Shown here piece by piece: positions 51,859 to 60,951 of a stretch of DNA of 64,000 nucleotides. The translations under genes were made by a program, and so were the position numbers. The DNA comes from Nitrospirillum viridazoti CBAmc. Lineage in GTDB: Bacteria > Pseudomonadota > Alphaproteobacteria > Azospirillales > Azospirillaceae. How positions within the stretch are numbered: position 1 is the stretch's first letter; each line of letters starts with the position of its first letter. The DNA is taken from assembly GCF_000730165.1 (NCBI RefSeq), contig NZ_CP022110.1:434001-498000 (forward strand), read 5' to 3'. The notes under the pieces are model-generated. The model saw nothing but the letters and a program-made list of their open reading frames with translations, did not search any database and was not told the origin of the DNA.

Positions 51859-53121
51859 TTAAACGTGGCGCCATTGCGGCGTCACGTCCAGGGCCAGCAT
51901 TTCCTCGAACGTCTGGCGGCGGCGGATGACCGCCCACTGCCCCTCATCCACCAGCACCTCCGCCACCAGGGGGCGGGAGTTGTAGGTGGACGACATGGCG
52001 GCGCCGTAGGCCCCGGCGGTCATGAAGGCCACCAGTTCGCCCTGGGCCACCGGCGGCAGCTCCCGCTGGCGGGCGAAGGTGTCGCCCGTCTCGCAGATGG
52101 GGCCCACCACGTCCATGGGTGAAAGCGGGGCGCCGGCGGCTGGTTCCAACACCGGGCGGATGCCATGATAGGCGTCGTACAGCGTGGGGCGCATCAGGTC
52201 GTTCATGGCCGCGTCCACGATCAGGAAGCGGCGGTGCAGCCCTTCCTTGACGTAGATGACCCGGGCCAGCAGCACGCCGGCGTCGCCCACCAGCGACCGG
52301 CCCGGCTCCAGCGTCAGGCGGCATCCCAGATTGCCTAAGCGCTTGCGCACGATGCCGGCATAGGCGTCATGATCCGGCGCCGCCTCGCCCTTGTAGGGCA
52401 CGCCCAGGCCGCCGCCCAGGTCCAGCCGCTCGATCTTCAGGCCGGCCTCGCGGGTGGCGATCACCAGGTCCGACAGGTGGCCGTAGGCGTCGTCATAGGG
52501 GTTGATGTTCAGCAGCTGCGACCCGATGTGGACGGCATAGCCCTTGGGCGCTAGGCCGGGCAGGCTGCTGGCCTTGGCATAGGCCGCCACGGCGTGGCCC
52601 AGGTCGATGCCGAACTTGTCCTCCTTGCGGCCCGTGGCGATCTTGCCATGGGTGCCGGCGTCCACATCCGGATTGATGCGCAGCGCCACGGGGGCGGTGC
52701 GGCCCAGCTCCGTCGCCACGGCCGACAGAACCTCCAGCTCCGGCAGGCTTTCCACGTTGATCTGGTGGATGCCGGCCACCAACGCCGCCGCCAGCTCGTC
52801 CCGCGTTTTGCCCACGCCGGAGAACACCACCTTTTCCGGCGGCACGCCGGCGGCCAGCGCGCGGCGCATCTCCCCTTCCGACACCACGTCGGCGCCAGCG
52901 CCGAGGCGGGCGAACAGGCTGATGATGGATTGGTTGGAATTGGCCTTGAGGGCGAAGCAGACATCCACCGGATCACGGGCGAAGGCCCGGGTGTAAGCCT
53001 GGTAATTGGCCCGCAGGCGGCTGGCGGCATAGACATAGACGGGGGTGCCGACGGCCTCGGCCAACCGGTCCAGGGGAACGCCGTCGGCGGTCAGCACGCC
53101 GGAAACATAGGAGAAGGCCAT
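51859..53121 (-). CDS. lysA: Diaminopimelate decarboxylase
   Basis: LysA converts meso-diaminopimelate to lysine with PLP. The 420-residue protein shows the PLP lysine in DVCFALKANSNQSII, EGEMRRAL, the glycine-rich phosphate loop LDLGGGLGVPYKGE, and the catalytic CETGDTFARQ block contributed across the dimer. Length and order match the family. The ATG at 53121 is used. It is the third gene of an argH / lipoprotein / lysA series, which is typical for alphaproteobacteria. Confidence 0.97.
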   Translation of the reverse strand: MAFSYVSGVLTADGVPLDRLAEAVGTPVYVYAASRLRANYQAYTRAFARDPVDVCFALKANSNQSIISLFARLGAGADVVSEGEMRRALAAGVPPEKVVFSGVGKTRDELAAALVAGIHQINVESLPELEVLSAVATELGRTAPVALRINPDVDAGTHGKIATGRKEDKFGIDLGHAVAAYAKASSLPGLAPKGYAVHIGSQLLNINPYDDAYGHLSDLVIATREAGLKIERLDLGGGLGVPYKGEAAPDHDAYAGIVRKRLGNLGCRLTLEPGRSLVGDAGVLLARVIYVKEGLHRRFLIVDAAMNDLMRPTLYDAYHGIRPVLEPAAGAPLSPMDVVGPICETGDTFARQRELPPVAQGELVAFMTAGAYGAAMSSTYNSRPLVAEVLVDEGQWAVIRRRQTFEEMLALDVTPQWRHV

Positions 53122-53154
53122 CGAAATCCAAACCGTCGCGTCTGCTGGGGCCCT

Positions 53155-53475
53155 TTACTGGGGCGTTGAGGAACCGGAGGTGGAAGGGGTGGTAGTGCCG
53201 CCCATCATCGGCCCGCTGTTGGTGATGACGGGACTATCCGGCATGACGCCATAGGGCTTGCCGGGCTGAATGGTGGCGGGCGCCCCGGCCGGCTGGTCGG
53301 CCGAGCTGGGCAGCGCCTCCTTCACGTTGGGCTGCGGGTCCAGCTTGGGGTTGGGGTAGAAGTTCAGGGGATGGTCCTCGCCATCCGGCGTGTCCAGGGT
53401 GTGGGCGATCTTGCCGCAGCCCGACAGCGCCAGGGCGGCGGCGGTCAGACCGGCGATCAGCAGAACCTTTTTCAT
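53155..53475 (-). CDS. Small lipoprotein (LptM-like position between argH and lysA)
   Basis: The 106-residue protein starts at ATG 53475 with GAGGG upstream. The signal peptide KKVLLIAGLTAAALALSGCGK has a lipobox LSGC, so Cys24 would be lipidated. The mature part begins HTLDTPDGEDHPLNFYPNPK, low in structure, Pro/Ser/Thr-rich at its end. Small lipoproteins in this position in other proteobacteria include LptM, which helps LPS-transport protein LptD to mature; only the location and size support that comparison here. It starts 11 bases after the argH stop. Confidence 0.8.
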   Translation of the reverse strand: MKKVLLIAGLTAAALALSGCGKIAHTLDTPDGEDHPLNFYPNPKLDPQPNVKEALPSSADQPAGAPATIQPGKPYGVMPDSPVITNSGPMMGGTTTPSTSGSSTPQ

Positions 53476-53486
53476 ATGGCTTACCC

Positions 53487-54929
53487 TCACAGGAACCGTT
53501 CCCGGGCGGCGGCCACGGCCGCGCGCACGCGTTCAGGGGCCGTCCCGCCGAAGCTGGTGCGGCTGGCGACGGAGGCTTCCAGGCTCAGCACGGCATAGAC
53601 CTCCTCGGTGATGCGGGCGTCCACGCCGCGCATGACATCCAATGGTACGTCCGACAGGCCGCAGGCCCGTTCCTCCGCAAGCCGGACGATGCGGCCGGTG
53701 ACATGATGCGCCTCGCGGAAGGGCAGGCCAAGGCGGCGCACCAGCCAGTCGGCCAGGTCGGTGGCGGTGGGGAAGCCCGCCTCCACCGCGCGGCGCATGG
53801 CCGCCGGGTCGGGCGTCATGTCCTGGATCATGCCGGTGGTGGCCGCCAGGCACAGCGCCAGCGTGTCGTCTGCCTCGAACACCGGTTCCTTGTCTTCCTG
53901 CATGTCCTTGGAATAGGCCAGCGGCAGGCCCTTCATGACCACCAGCAGGCCCGACAGGGCGCCGATGACACGGCCGCACTTGGCGCGCACCAGCTCGGCC
54001 GCGTCCGGGTTCTTCTTCTGCGGCATGATGGAGCTGCCGCTGGTGAAGGCGTCCGACAAGCGGATGAAGCGGAACTGGGTCGTGCACCACAGCACGATCT
54101 CTTCCGCCAGGCGCGACAGGTGCATGGCGCAGATGCTGGCGGTGGCCAGATAGTCCAGGGCGAAATCGCGATCGGACACGGCGTCCAGCGAATTGGCCGT
54201 GGGCCGGTCGAAGCCCAGGGCGGCGGCGGTGGCGGCCCGGTCGATGGGATAGGGGGTGCCGGCCAGGGCGGCACTGCCCAGCGGGCATTCGTTCAGGCGG
54301 GCGATGGCGTCGCGTGCCCGGGCGCGGTCACGGCCCAGCATCTCCACATAGGCCAGCAGATGGTGGCCGAAGGTCACCGGCTGGGCCGTCTGCAGGTGGG
54401 TGAAGCCCGGCATGATGGTGTCGACATGGCGCTCGGCCTGTTCGATCAGGGCCGCCTGCAGCGCCTTCATGTCGCCGTCCAGGCGCTGCAGGGCGCCGCG
54501 CACCCACAGCTTGAAGTCGGTCGCCACCTGGTCGTTGCGCGAGCGTGCGGTGTGCAGGCGGCCGGCCGGTTCGCCGATCAGTTCCTTCAGGCGGGACTCC
54601 ACGTTCATGTGGATGTCCTCATGCTCGGTCTTGAAGACGAAGCGGCCGTCGCGGATCTCCTCGGCCACCTGGTCCAGGCCCGTCAGGATGGCGTCGGCGT
54701 CGTCCTGGGTGATGATGCCCTGGGCCGCCAGCATGGCGGCGTGCGCCTTGGACCCGGCGATGTCCTGCGCCCACAGCTTCTTGTCGAAGCCGATGGACAC
54801 GTTGATGCGCTCCATGATCTCCGACGGGCCACGGCTGAAGCGGCCGCCCCACAGCTCGTTCACCGCGCCGCCTGCTGCGGCATTCTGGTCGGGCGTGGCG
54901 TTTTCCGGGGTCGCGGGAGTTGACGTCAT
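53487..54929 (-). CDS. argH: Argininosuccinate lyase
   Basis: ArgH splits argininosuccinate to arginine and fumarate. From ATG 54929 ([10 protein letters not shown]) it has 480 residues; the frame is open upstream into the tlpA gene region but that is not family-like. The core starts [18 protein letters not shown], contains [30 protein letters not shown] and the flexible catalytic loop [12 protein letters not shown] with its serine. Divergent from tlpA; it leads the argH-lipoprotein-lysA group. Confidence 0.97.
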   Translation of the reverse strand: MTSTPATPENATPDQNAAAGGAVNELWGGRFSRGPSEIMERINVSIGFDKKLWAQDIAGSKAHAAMLAAQGIITQDDADAILTGLDQVAEEIRDGRFVFKTEHEDIHMNVESRLKELIGEPAGRLHTARSRNDQVATDFKLWVRGALQRLDGDMKALQAALIEQAERHVDTIMPGFTHLQTAQPVTFGHHLLAYVEMLGRDRARARDAIARLNECPLGSAALAGTPYPIDRAATAAALGFDRPTANSLDAVSDRDFALDYLATASICAMHLSRLAEEIVLWCTTQFRFIRLSDAFTSGSSIMPQKKNPDAAELVRAKCGRVIGALSGLLVVMKGLPLAYSKDMQEDKEPVFEADDTLALCLAATTGMIQDMTPDPAAMRRAVEAGFPTATDLADWLVRRLGLPFREAHHVTGRIVRLAEERACGLSDVPLDVMRGVDARITEEVYAVLSLEASVASRTSFGGTAPERVRAAVAAARERFL

Positions 54930-54986
54930 CGGGGGTCGGGGACCAATTGTAGCGGGGCCGGCGTAGGGGCCCGGTGAACGAGGGTG

Positions 54987-55568
54987 ATGGCAAGAATGGC
55001 GATTTTGCGGTTTCTCGCAAGGATTGGCGTGGTCGCGTCGGTCGTTTTCTGCGCTGGTGCGGCATGCGCGGCCGGTAATGCGGCCCCTGTCCTGAAGGGC
55101 GGCATCACCCCCTTCACCGAAACGCCGGACCATCCGCAGGTTCCCGACCTGGCGCTGACCCGCCCCGACGGCAGCGGCATCCACCTATCGGACCTCAAGG
55201 GTCATCTGGTGCTGCTGAACCTGTGGGCCACCTGGTGCGCCCCCTGCGTCCAGGAACTGCCGTCGCTGGACAAGCTGCAGGGCACCATGGGTGACACCTC
55301 CGGAGGCAAGGGGGGCTTTGAGGTCGTGGCCCTGTCGCTGGACCGGGGCGGTGCGCGCGTGGTGACGCCCTTCATCCAGAACCATGGCATCACCCACCTG
55401 TCGACCTGGCTGGACCCCAAGAGCACGGCCATGTCGGTGCTGAAGCCCCGCGGCCTGCCCACCACCCTGCTGATCGACGCCCAGGGGCGCGAGATCGGCC
55501 GCCTGGAAGGCGACGCCGACTGGAATTCGCCCGAGGCGCAGGCCCTGATCAAGTTTTATAAGAAATAA
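54987..55568 (+). CDS. tlpA: TlpA-family thiol-disulfide protein
   Basis: The 193-residue exported thioredoxin-like protein has a signal peptide ([20 protein letters not shown]) and the active site [19 protein letters not shown]; the cis-proline loop is [10 protein letters not shown]. TlpA-type proteins reduce cysteines in the periplasm, for instance in cytochrome c or Cu-site assembly. ATGs at 54987 and 54996 are both possible starts. It is divergent from argH, a common arrangement in this group. A strong terminator follows. Confidence 0.92.
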   Translation: MARMAILRFLARIGVVASVVFCAGAACAAGNAAPVLKGGITPFTETPDHPQVPDLALTRPDGSGIHLSDLKGHLVLLNLWATWCAPCVQELPSLDKLQGTMGDTSGGKGGFEVVALSLDRGGARVVTPFIQNHGITHLSTWLDPKSTAMSVLKPRGLPTTLLIDAQGREIGRLEGDADWNSPEAQALIKFYKK

Positions 55569-55570
55569 AA

Positions 55571-55608
55571 AAACCCGCCTCCCCTGCGAAGGGGGGCGGG
55601 CTTTTTGT
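55571..55608. terminator. Intrinsic terminator between tlpA and the dehydrogenase gene
   Basis: CCCGCCTCCCC and GGGGGGCGGG pair around TGCGAA, preceded by AAAAAAA and followed by CTTTTTG, so it can act in both directions between the convergent genes. Confidence 0.88.
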
Positions 55609-55635
55609 TGAAGTGAGCTTAGCGCCTGGGGCCCC

Positions 55636-56508
55636 CTAACGGGTGGGCCTGGGCGTATCGCCGGAATAGTCGTAGAAGCCGCGGCCCACCTTGCGGCCCA
55701 GCCAGCCCGCCTCGACATACTTCACCAGCAGCGGGCAGGGCCGGTACTTGCTGTCGGCCAGGCCCTCGTACAGCACCTGCATCACCGACAGGCAGGTGTC
55801 CAGGCCGATGAAGTCCGCCAGTTCCAGCGGTCCCATGGGGTGGTTGGCGCCCAGCTTCATGGCGGTGTCGATGGCCTCGACCGAGCCTACGCCCTCATAC
55901 AGGGTGTAGACCGCCTCGTTGATCATGGGCTGCAGCACGCGGTTGACGATGAAGGCGGGGAAGTCCTCCGACACGGCGGGGGTCTTGCCCAGCTTGAACG
56001 TCAGTTCGCGGATGGCCTGATAGGTTTCCTCATCCGTGGCGATGCCCCGGATGATCTCCACCAGCTGCATCACCGGCACTGGGTTCATGAAGTGCATGCC
56101 GATGAACTTGTGCGGCCGGTCGGTGCAGGCGGCCAGCCGGGTGATGGAGATGGACGAGGTGTTGGTGGCCACCAGCGCGTCGGCCTTCAGGTGCGGCACC
56201 AGATCCTTGAAGATGCCGCGCTTGATGTCCTCGTTCTCGGTAGCGGCCTCGATCACCAGGTCGCAATCGGCCAGCGTCGACATCTCCGTGCCGGTGGAGA
56301 TGCGGGCCAGGGCCTCATCCTTTTCCAGCTCGGTGATCTTGCCCTTTGAGACTTGACGGTCGAGGTTCTTCTCAAGGGCCTGCATGGCCCGAGAGAGCGA
56401 CTCCGGGCTGGTGTCCATCAGCCGGACCGTATGGCCGGACAGCGATGTCACGTGGGCGATGCCCGTGCCCATCTGCCCCGAACCGATGATGCCGATCGTG
56501 CGTATCAT
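55636..56508 (-). CDS. 3-hydroxybutyryl-CoA dehydrogenase
   Basis: The 290-residue NAD(P)-dependent enzyme oxidises 3-hydroxyacyl-CoA in fatty-acid or butyrate/PHB metabolism. The Rossmann motif is GIIGSGQMGTGIAHV; the family signature is FIGMHFMNPVPVMQLVEII with the catalytic histidine, and the C-terminal helical domain has FPAFIVNRVLQPMINEAV and NHPMGPLELADFIGLD. Length is standard. It follows etfB-etfA by 94 bases in the same direction, an order shared by many alphaproteobacteria (gene often called hbdA or paaH). Confidence 0.94.
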   Translation of the reverse strand: MIRTIGIIGSGQMGTGIAHVTSLSGHTVRLMDTSPESLSRAMQALEKNLDRQVSKGKITELEKDEALARISTGTEMSTLADCDLVIEAATENEDIKRGIFKDLVPHLKADALVATNTSSISITRLAACTDRPHKFIGMHFMNPVPVMQLVEIIRGIATDEETYQAIRELTFKLGKTPAVSEDFPAFIVNRVLQPMINEAVYTLYEGVGSVEAIDTAMKLGANHPMGPLELADFIGLDTCLSVMQVLYEGLADSKYRPCPLLVKYVEAGWLGRKVGRGFYDYSGDTPRPTR

Positions 56509-56602
56509 GGTGTCTGTCCTTGCAAGGCCACCCTGGCGGGGTCCCCCGATACTGCCAGGGGACCCTTAACAAGAGGTAGATTAGGGTGCTGAACGGGCTG
56601 AA

Positions 56603-57565
56603 TCAGCCCGCCTTGCCCAGTTCCGAGGTCAACTCAGGCACGGCCTTGAACAGGTCGGCGACCAGGCCGTAGTCGGCGATCTGGAAGATCGGCGCCTCCT
56701 CGTCCTTGTTGATGGCGACGATGACCTTGCTGTCCTTCATGCCGGCCAGGTGCTGGATGGCGCCCGAGATGCCCACGGCGATATAGAGCTCCGGCGCCAC
56801 GATCTTGCCCGTCTGCCCGACCTGGTAGTCGTTGGGCACGAAGCCGGCGTCCACCGCCGCGCGCGACGCGCCCACGGCCGCCCCCAGCTTGTCGGCCAGG
56901 GCCTCCAGCAGGGGGAAGTTGTCGCCCGACTGCATGCCCCGGCCGCCCGAGACGATCACCCGGGCCGACGTCAGCTCCGGCCGCTCGGACTTCGATACCT
57001 CCTGGCTCACGAACTTGGACAGGCCGGCATCAGCAGCGCCAGCGGCGGCCTCGACGGCTGCGCTGCCGCCCGTGGCGGCCACCGCCTCGAACGCCGTGCC
57101 GCGCACCGTCGCCACCTTCACCGGGTCCGACGACTGCACGGTGGCGATGGCGTTGCCGGCGTAGATGGGCCGGGTGAAGGTATCGGGGCTTTCCACGCCG
57201 GTGATGTCGCTGATCTGCGCCACGTCCAGCAGGGCCGCGACGCGCGGCGCCACGTTCTTGCCGAAGGTGGTGCTGGGGGCCAGCACGTGGCTGTAGCCGC
57301 CGCTCTTGACCAGGCCCACCACCAGCGGGGCCACGTTCTCCGCCAGGCCGTGCGCCAGCTCGGCGGCGTCCGCCGTCAGCACCTTGGCGACACCGGCGAC
57401 CTTGGCCGTTGCCTCGGCCACGGCACCCACGCCCTGCCCCCCGTCACTGTATCCAAGCACCAGCACATGCACATCGCCGCCCAGTTTGGATGCGGCACCC
57501 AGGGTGGTCAGCGTCGGGACCTTCACACCCTCCACCGAGGGCTCAGCGATAACAAGAGTCGTCAT
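56603..57565 (-). CDS. etfA: Electron transfer flavoprotein alpha subunit
   Basis: The 320-residue subunit binds FAD in its C-terminal domain ([15 protein letters not shown], then [38 protein letters not shown]). With EtfB it carries electrons from acyl-CoA dehydrogenases to ETF-quinone oxidoreductase. The start lies two bases after the etfB stop, so the subunits are translated together. Confidence 0.97.
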   Translation of the reverse strand: MTTLVIAEPSVEGVKVPTLTTLGAASKLGGDVHVLVLGYSDGGQGVGAVAEATAKVAGVAKVLTADAAELAHGLAENVAPLVVGLVKSGGYSHVLAPSTTFGKNVAPRVAALLDVAQISDITGVESPDTFTRPIYAGNAIATVQSSDPVKVATVRGTAFEAVAATGGSAAVEAAAGAADAGLSKFVSQEVSKSERPELTSARVIVSGGRGMQSGDNFPLLEALADKLGAAVGASRAAVDAGFVPNDYQVGQTGKIVAPELYIAVGISGAIQHLAGMKDSKVIVAINKDEEAPIFQIADYGLVADLFKAVPELTSELGKAG

Positions 57566-57567
57566 GG

Positions 57568-58317
57568 TCAGATCACCCGCGCTTCGGTCTTCAGCTTGGC
57601 CACCAGCTCCTGGACGGAGCCCACCTTCACACCCCCGGCCCGCTTCGGCGGCTCCGCCACCTTCAGCGTCTTCAGGCGCGGCGTCAGGTCTACGCCCAAG
57701 CTGGCGGCGTCCACCGTCTCCAAGGGCTTCTTCTTGGCCTTCATGATGTTGGGCAGCGAGGCGTAGCGCGGCTCGTTCAGGCGCAGGTCGGTGGTCACCA
57801 CCGCCGGCAGCTTCAGCTCCACCGTCTCCAGCCCGCCGTCGATCTCGCGAGTGACAGCAATGGTACCTTCAGCCGGCACCACCTTGCTGGCGAAGGTGCC
57901 CTGGGCCCAGCCCAGCAGGGCCGCCAGCATCTGGCCGGTCTGGTTGGCGTCGTCGTCGATGGCCTGCTTGCCCAGGATGACCAGGCCCGGCTGTTCCTTC
58001 TCCGCCAGCGCCTTCAGCGCCTTGGCCACGCCCAGCGACTGCGTCTCCGCGTCATTCTGCACCAGGATGGCGCGATCCGCCCCCATGGCCAAAGCCGTGC
58101 GCAGCGTCTCTTGCGCCTGCGTCGGGCCCACGCTCACCACCACGATCTCGGTGGCCTTGCCCGCCTCTTTCAGGCGCACAGCCTCCTCAACCGCGATCTC
58201 GTCGAACGGGTTCATCGACATCTTGACGTTGGCCGTCTCCACACCCGTGCCGTCCGCCTTCACGCGAACCTTCACGTTGTAGTCAACGACCCGCTTGACC
58301 GCGACCAGTATCTTCAT
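57568..58317 (-). CDS. etfB: Electron transfer flavoprotein beta subunit
   Basis: The 249-residue subunit begins [19 protein letters not shown] and includes [26 protein letters not shown] and [20 protein letters not shown], with the C-terminal arm typical of the family. It binds AMP and contacts partner dehydrogenases. First gene of the etfB-etfA-dehydrogenase transcript; a near-consensus promoter lies about 120 bases upstream. Confidence 0.97.
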   Translation of the reverse strand: MKILVAVKRVVDYNVKVRVKADGTGVETANVKMSMNPFDEIAVEEAVRLKEAGKATEIVVVSVGPTQAQETLRTALAMGADRAILVQNDAETQSLGVAKALKALAEKEQPGLVILGKQAIDDDANQTGQMLAALLGWAQGTFASKVVPAEGTIAVTREIDGGLETVELKLPAVVTTDLRLNEPRYASLPNIMKAKKKPLETVDAASLGVDLTPRLKTLKVAEPPKRAGGVKVGSVQELVAKLKTEARVI

Positions 58318-58441
58318 GTCTCAAGCCATCCTTTGGCACTTCTTGGAGGGCGCCCGCCCGGTGTGACGCTCCACCCTCGATCTGGCGGGTTCTGGTTATT
58401 TTCCCCGTCCGGCGGATCGAGCCATACGGACGTGGTCGGCA

Positions 58442-58470
58442 AAAATAGGATTGTCCCACAAAGCTGTCAA
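58442..58470 (-). promoter_or_regulatory. Consensus-like promoter for etfBA
   Basis: On the minus strand TTGACA, a 17-base spacer and TATTTT, about 125 bases before etfB. It is the best sigma-70-type match in the window. Confidence 0.68.
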
Positions 58471-58480
58471 CGCTGCCCTG

Positions 58481-58491
58481 TTGCACTGCAA
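58481..58491. promoter_or_regulatory. TTGCACTGCAA palindrome upstream of the etfBA promoter
   Basis: A perfect 5-1-5 dyad ten bases upstream of the -35 element. It resembles TGC-N-GCA sites of regulators such as PhaR of PHB metabolism, which would suit the downstream genes, but this identification is speculative. Confidence 0.4.
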
Positions 58492-58511
58492 TATGGCCTA
58501 AACCCAAGGGT

Positions 58512-59087
58512 TTAACGACCCTCACGGTTGGCGCCGGGCACCCATAGGACGTCGCCGGCCCCCCTGTCATTGACATGGCGCGACAGCACGAACAGAAAAT
58601 CTGAAAGTCTATTCAGGTACTTGAAGGCCGCCGGGTTCACCGGTTCCCGCTCCGCCAGGCTGGCCACCAGCCGCTCCGCCCGGCGGGTGACGGTGCGGGC
58701 CTGGTGCAAAAAGGCGGCGGCGGGGGTGCCGCCCGGCAGGATGAAGGAGGACAGCGGCGTCAGGTCGGCGTTCAGCGCGTCGATCTCCCGCTCCAGCCGG
58801 TCGACTTGGGCATCGACGATGCGCAGGGGGGGGTATTTGGGGTTTTCCTGCTCCGGCGTGCACAGATCGGCGCCCAGGTCGAACAGGTCGTTTTGAATGC
58901 GGGACAAATAAGTGTCCGCCGTCGTTCCGGCGGTGTGCAGGCGGGCCAAGCCGATGGCGGCGTTGGCCTCGTCCACCGTGCCATAGGCCTCAACCCGCAG
59001 GTCGTGCTTGGCCACGCGGCGGCCATCCCCCAGCGAGGTCTGGCCCGTGTCGCCACCCCGTGTGTAAATGCGGGTCAGTGTGACCAT
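58512..59087 (-). CDS. PduO-type cob(I)alamin adenosyltransferase
   Basis: The 191-residue enzyme transfers adenosyl from ATP to cob(I)alamin, giving coenzyme B12. The ATP-binding N-terminal block TRIYTRGGDTGQTSLGDG is exact for the PduO family; AYGTVDEANAAIGLAR, FILPGGTPAAAFLHQARTV and YLNRLSDFLFVLSRHVN complete it. It may provide cofactor for the class II ribonucleotide reductase at 43076. It starts 16 bases after the small membrane protein gene and is co-directional with etfBA. Confidence 0.94.
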   Translation of the reverse strand: MVTLTRIYTRGGDTGQTSLGDGRRVAKHDLRVEAYGTVDEANAAIGLARLHTAGTTADTYLSRIQNDLFDLGADLCTPEQENPKYPPLRIVDAQVDRLEREIDALNADLTPLSSFILPGGTPAAAFLHQARTVTRRAERLVASLAEREPVNPAAFKYLNRLSDFLFVLSRHVNDRGAGDVLWVPGANREGR

Positions 59088-59103
59088 GCCGCCCCGCGCG
59101 CCG

Positions 59104-59307
59104 TCATGCGTGGTGGCTCAAGGCCAGCGCCGTCAGGATGAACAGCACCACCGCCAGGATCTGCAGGCGGATGCGCCACCACATCAGGCGGTTACCCGTG
59201 GTGCCGGCCTTGTCGCCGCCCCGGGCCATGGTGAACAGGCCCAGGATCAGGACGCCCAGCACGGCCAACATGGTGGCGCCCAGGCAGAAGAAGAGGAACG
59301 TGCCCAT
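59104..59307 (-). CDS. Twin-transmembrane-helix small protein
   Basis: A 67-residue protein made of two hydrophobic helices (TFLFFCLGATMLAVLGVLILGLF-like first segment at 3-25 and LQILAVVLFILTALAL second) with NRLMWWRIR between them. This matches the small HIG1-like twin-helix proteins often encoded next to cobO in alphaproteobacteria. Mitochondrial HIG1 proteins help assemble respiratory complexes; a similar role here is only inferred. Confidence 0.75.
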   Translation of the reverse strand: MGTFLFFCLGATMLAVLGVLILGLFTMARGGDKAGTTGNRLMWWRIRLQILAVVLFILTALALSHHA

Positions 59308-59373
59308 GGCCGCGATTATAGCGTGCGCTGGTGCGCTTGCCCATCGGCTTGGGGGGCCATTCCTCCTCGGGGA

Positions 59374-60744
59374 TCACGCGCTTTCCCGCAAGCGGGCGGC
59401 GAAGGTTTGCGCCCCTTCGCGCAGGCGCTGGGCCTGAAGCCCCAGGTCGCCGGATGACTGGCTCAGACGGCCGGCCGCCGCCCCCGTCTGCCGGGCGGCG
59501 TCGGTCACGTGGCTGATGTTGGCCGAGACGCTGGCGGTGCCTGTGGCCGCCTGGGCGATGCTGCGGGCGATTTCCCGGGTGGCGCTGCTTTGTTCCTCCA
59601 CCGCACTGGCGATGGAGGTCGCGATCTCATCCATGCCGGCGATGACGCTGCCGATCTGGCTGATCGCTGACACCGCTTCTTCCGACACCTGGCGGATGGC
59701 GCTCACCTGGGCGGAAATCTCCTCCGTCGCCTTGGCGGTCTGGGTGGCCAGGGTTTTGACTTCGCCCGCCACGACGGCGAAGCCCTTGCCCGCCTCGCCG
59801 GCCCGCGCCGCCTCGATGGTGGCGTTCAGGGCCAGCAGGTTGGTCTGGCTGGCGATGGTGTTGATCAGGCTCAGCACGTCGCCGATGCGCGCAGCGGCGG
59901 CCACCAGGCCGCGCACCGCGCCGTCGGTGCGCCGGGTCGTTTCCATGGCCTGCGCCGAAATCTTGTTGGATTGCACGACGCGGGCGCTGATCTCGGTGAT
60001 AGAGGCCGACAGTTCCTCGGTGGCGCTGGCCACCGACTGGACATTGCTGGCGGCGCTGCCGGCGGCCGTGTCGGCCTGCGTGCTTTCCGCCAGCGACTGG
60101 TCGGCCGCTTGCGTCAGCAGGCTGGCGTCCTGGCGCAGCCCGCCCACGGCCCCGCCGATGCCATCAATGACGCCGGCCATGGTGTCGGTGAAATTCTGGG
60201 CCAGGCTTTCCAGCACCCGCTGCCGGTCCTTGCGCCCTTCCTCGATATAGACGGAGATGGCCAGATCCATGTCCAGCATGACGGCGCGCAGCAGGGCCTG
60301 TTGCAGGCGGGCCACGTCCAGGCGCGGCCGCAGCCAGGCGAAGGGCCCGCGCCGGTCCATGCGCGTCACCATGGCCAGCAGCTCGCCGGTGATGAAGGCA
60401 TAGCCGCCGATGTACCAGCGCGGCTCCAGCCCCAGGCGGTTGTGGGCGCGGCCGACGCGGATGACGCTGTCCAGGTAGGTGGCGTCGAAGGTGCCGGTCA
60501 CGATGGCCGCCCAATGGCGCATCTGCATGTCCTTCACGTGCGACAGGTGCTTGTCGCCGCCGAAGAGTTTGAAGATCTCCGGCTGGTTCCGCAGCCTGGC
60601 GTAGAACCGGTCCAGAATCGCGGGCAACTCGCGTTCGACATGCGGGCGCAGGCCGCGCAGCGCGTCCCGGGTCGCGGCGTCGATTTCCAGGAAGGCCAGG
60701 CGTTCCTGGAACTGGCGCTGCATGGAGTCGTCGCCGGCGGTCAT
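59374..60744 (-). CDS. Globin-coupled chemoreceptor (aerotaxis sensor)
   Basis: The start is the ATG at 60744, six bases behind AGGAGA, giving 456 residues; an open 174-base extension is not family-like. Residues 10-165 form a sensor globin: [15 protein letters not shown] start, [15 protein letters not shown], and the proximal heme ligand His101 in [19 protein letters not shown]. There is no membrane helix. The C-terminal half is a chemoreceptor signalling domain with tip [19 protein letters not shown]. By analogy with HemAT it senses O2 in the cytoplasm and controls motility. An FNR-type box lies about 130 bases upstream. Confidence 0.92.
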   Translation of the reverse strand: MTAGDDSMQRQFQERLAFLEIDAATRDALRGLRPHVERELPAILDRFYARLRNQPEIFKLFGGDKHLSHVKDMQMRHWAAIVTGTFDATYLDSVIRVGRAHNRLGLEPRWYIGGYAFITGELLAMVTRMDRRGPFAWLRPRLDVARLQQALLRAVMLDMDLAISVYIEEGRKDRQRVLESLAQNFTDTMAGVIDGIGGAVGGLRQDASLLTQAADQSLAESTQADTAAGSAASNVQSVASATEELSASITEISARVVQSNKISAQAMETTRRTDGAVRGLVAAAARIGDVLSLINTIASQTNLLALNATIEAARAGEAGKGFAVVAGEVKTLATQTAKATEEISAQVSAIRQVSEEAVSAISQIGSVIAGMDEIATSIASAVEEQSSATREIARSIAQAATGTASVSANISHVTDAARQTGAAAGRLSQSSGDLGLQAQRLREGAQTFAARLRESA

Positions 60745-60874
60745 GATTTTCTCCTGGTCATATCTGCGGCGCTGGGGAACAGCGTGCGGCCAGGTTAAAA
60801 TCGTGCGGGGTTGATGAATCATCCGTAAAGACAACTGGGGCCCCGGCCCGACCCTAACCTTTTGGCAATAGTAA

Positions 60875-60888
60875 CTGATATAGATCAA
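60875..60888. promoter_or_regulatory. FNR/FixK-type box between the globin receptor and Nudix genes
   Basis: CTGATATAGATCAA matches TTGAT-N4-ATCAA except for one base. It is 131 bases upstream of the globin receptor start and 64 bases upstream of the Nudix start, so either or both could be oxygen-controlled. Confidence 0.55.
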
Positions 60889-60951
60889 CCGGGGCCTTTT
60901 TGCCGCGACGGGCGGCATTGCATCCGTCTCGTGGCCGGGCTAAACCAGGGC

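Noticed and set aside
49480-52122. 880-codon open frame opposite the TIGR02302 protein and the end of lysA
   Set aside because: It crosses two well-supported genes, has shadow composition and no recognisable domain.
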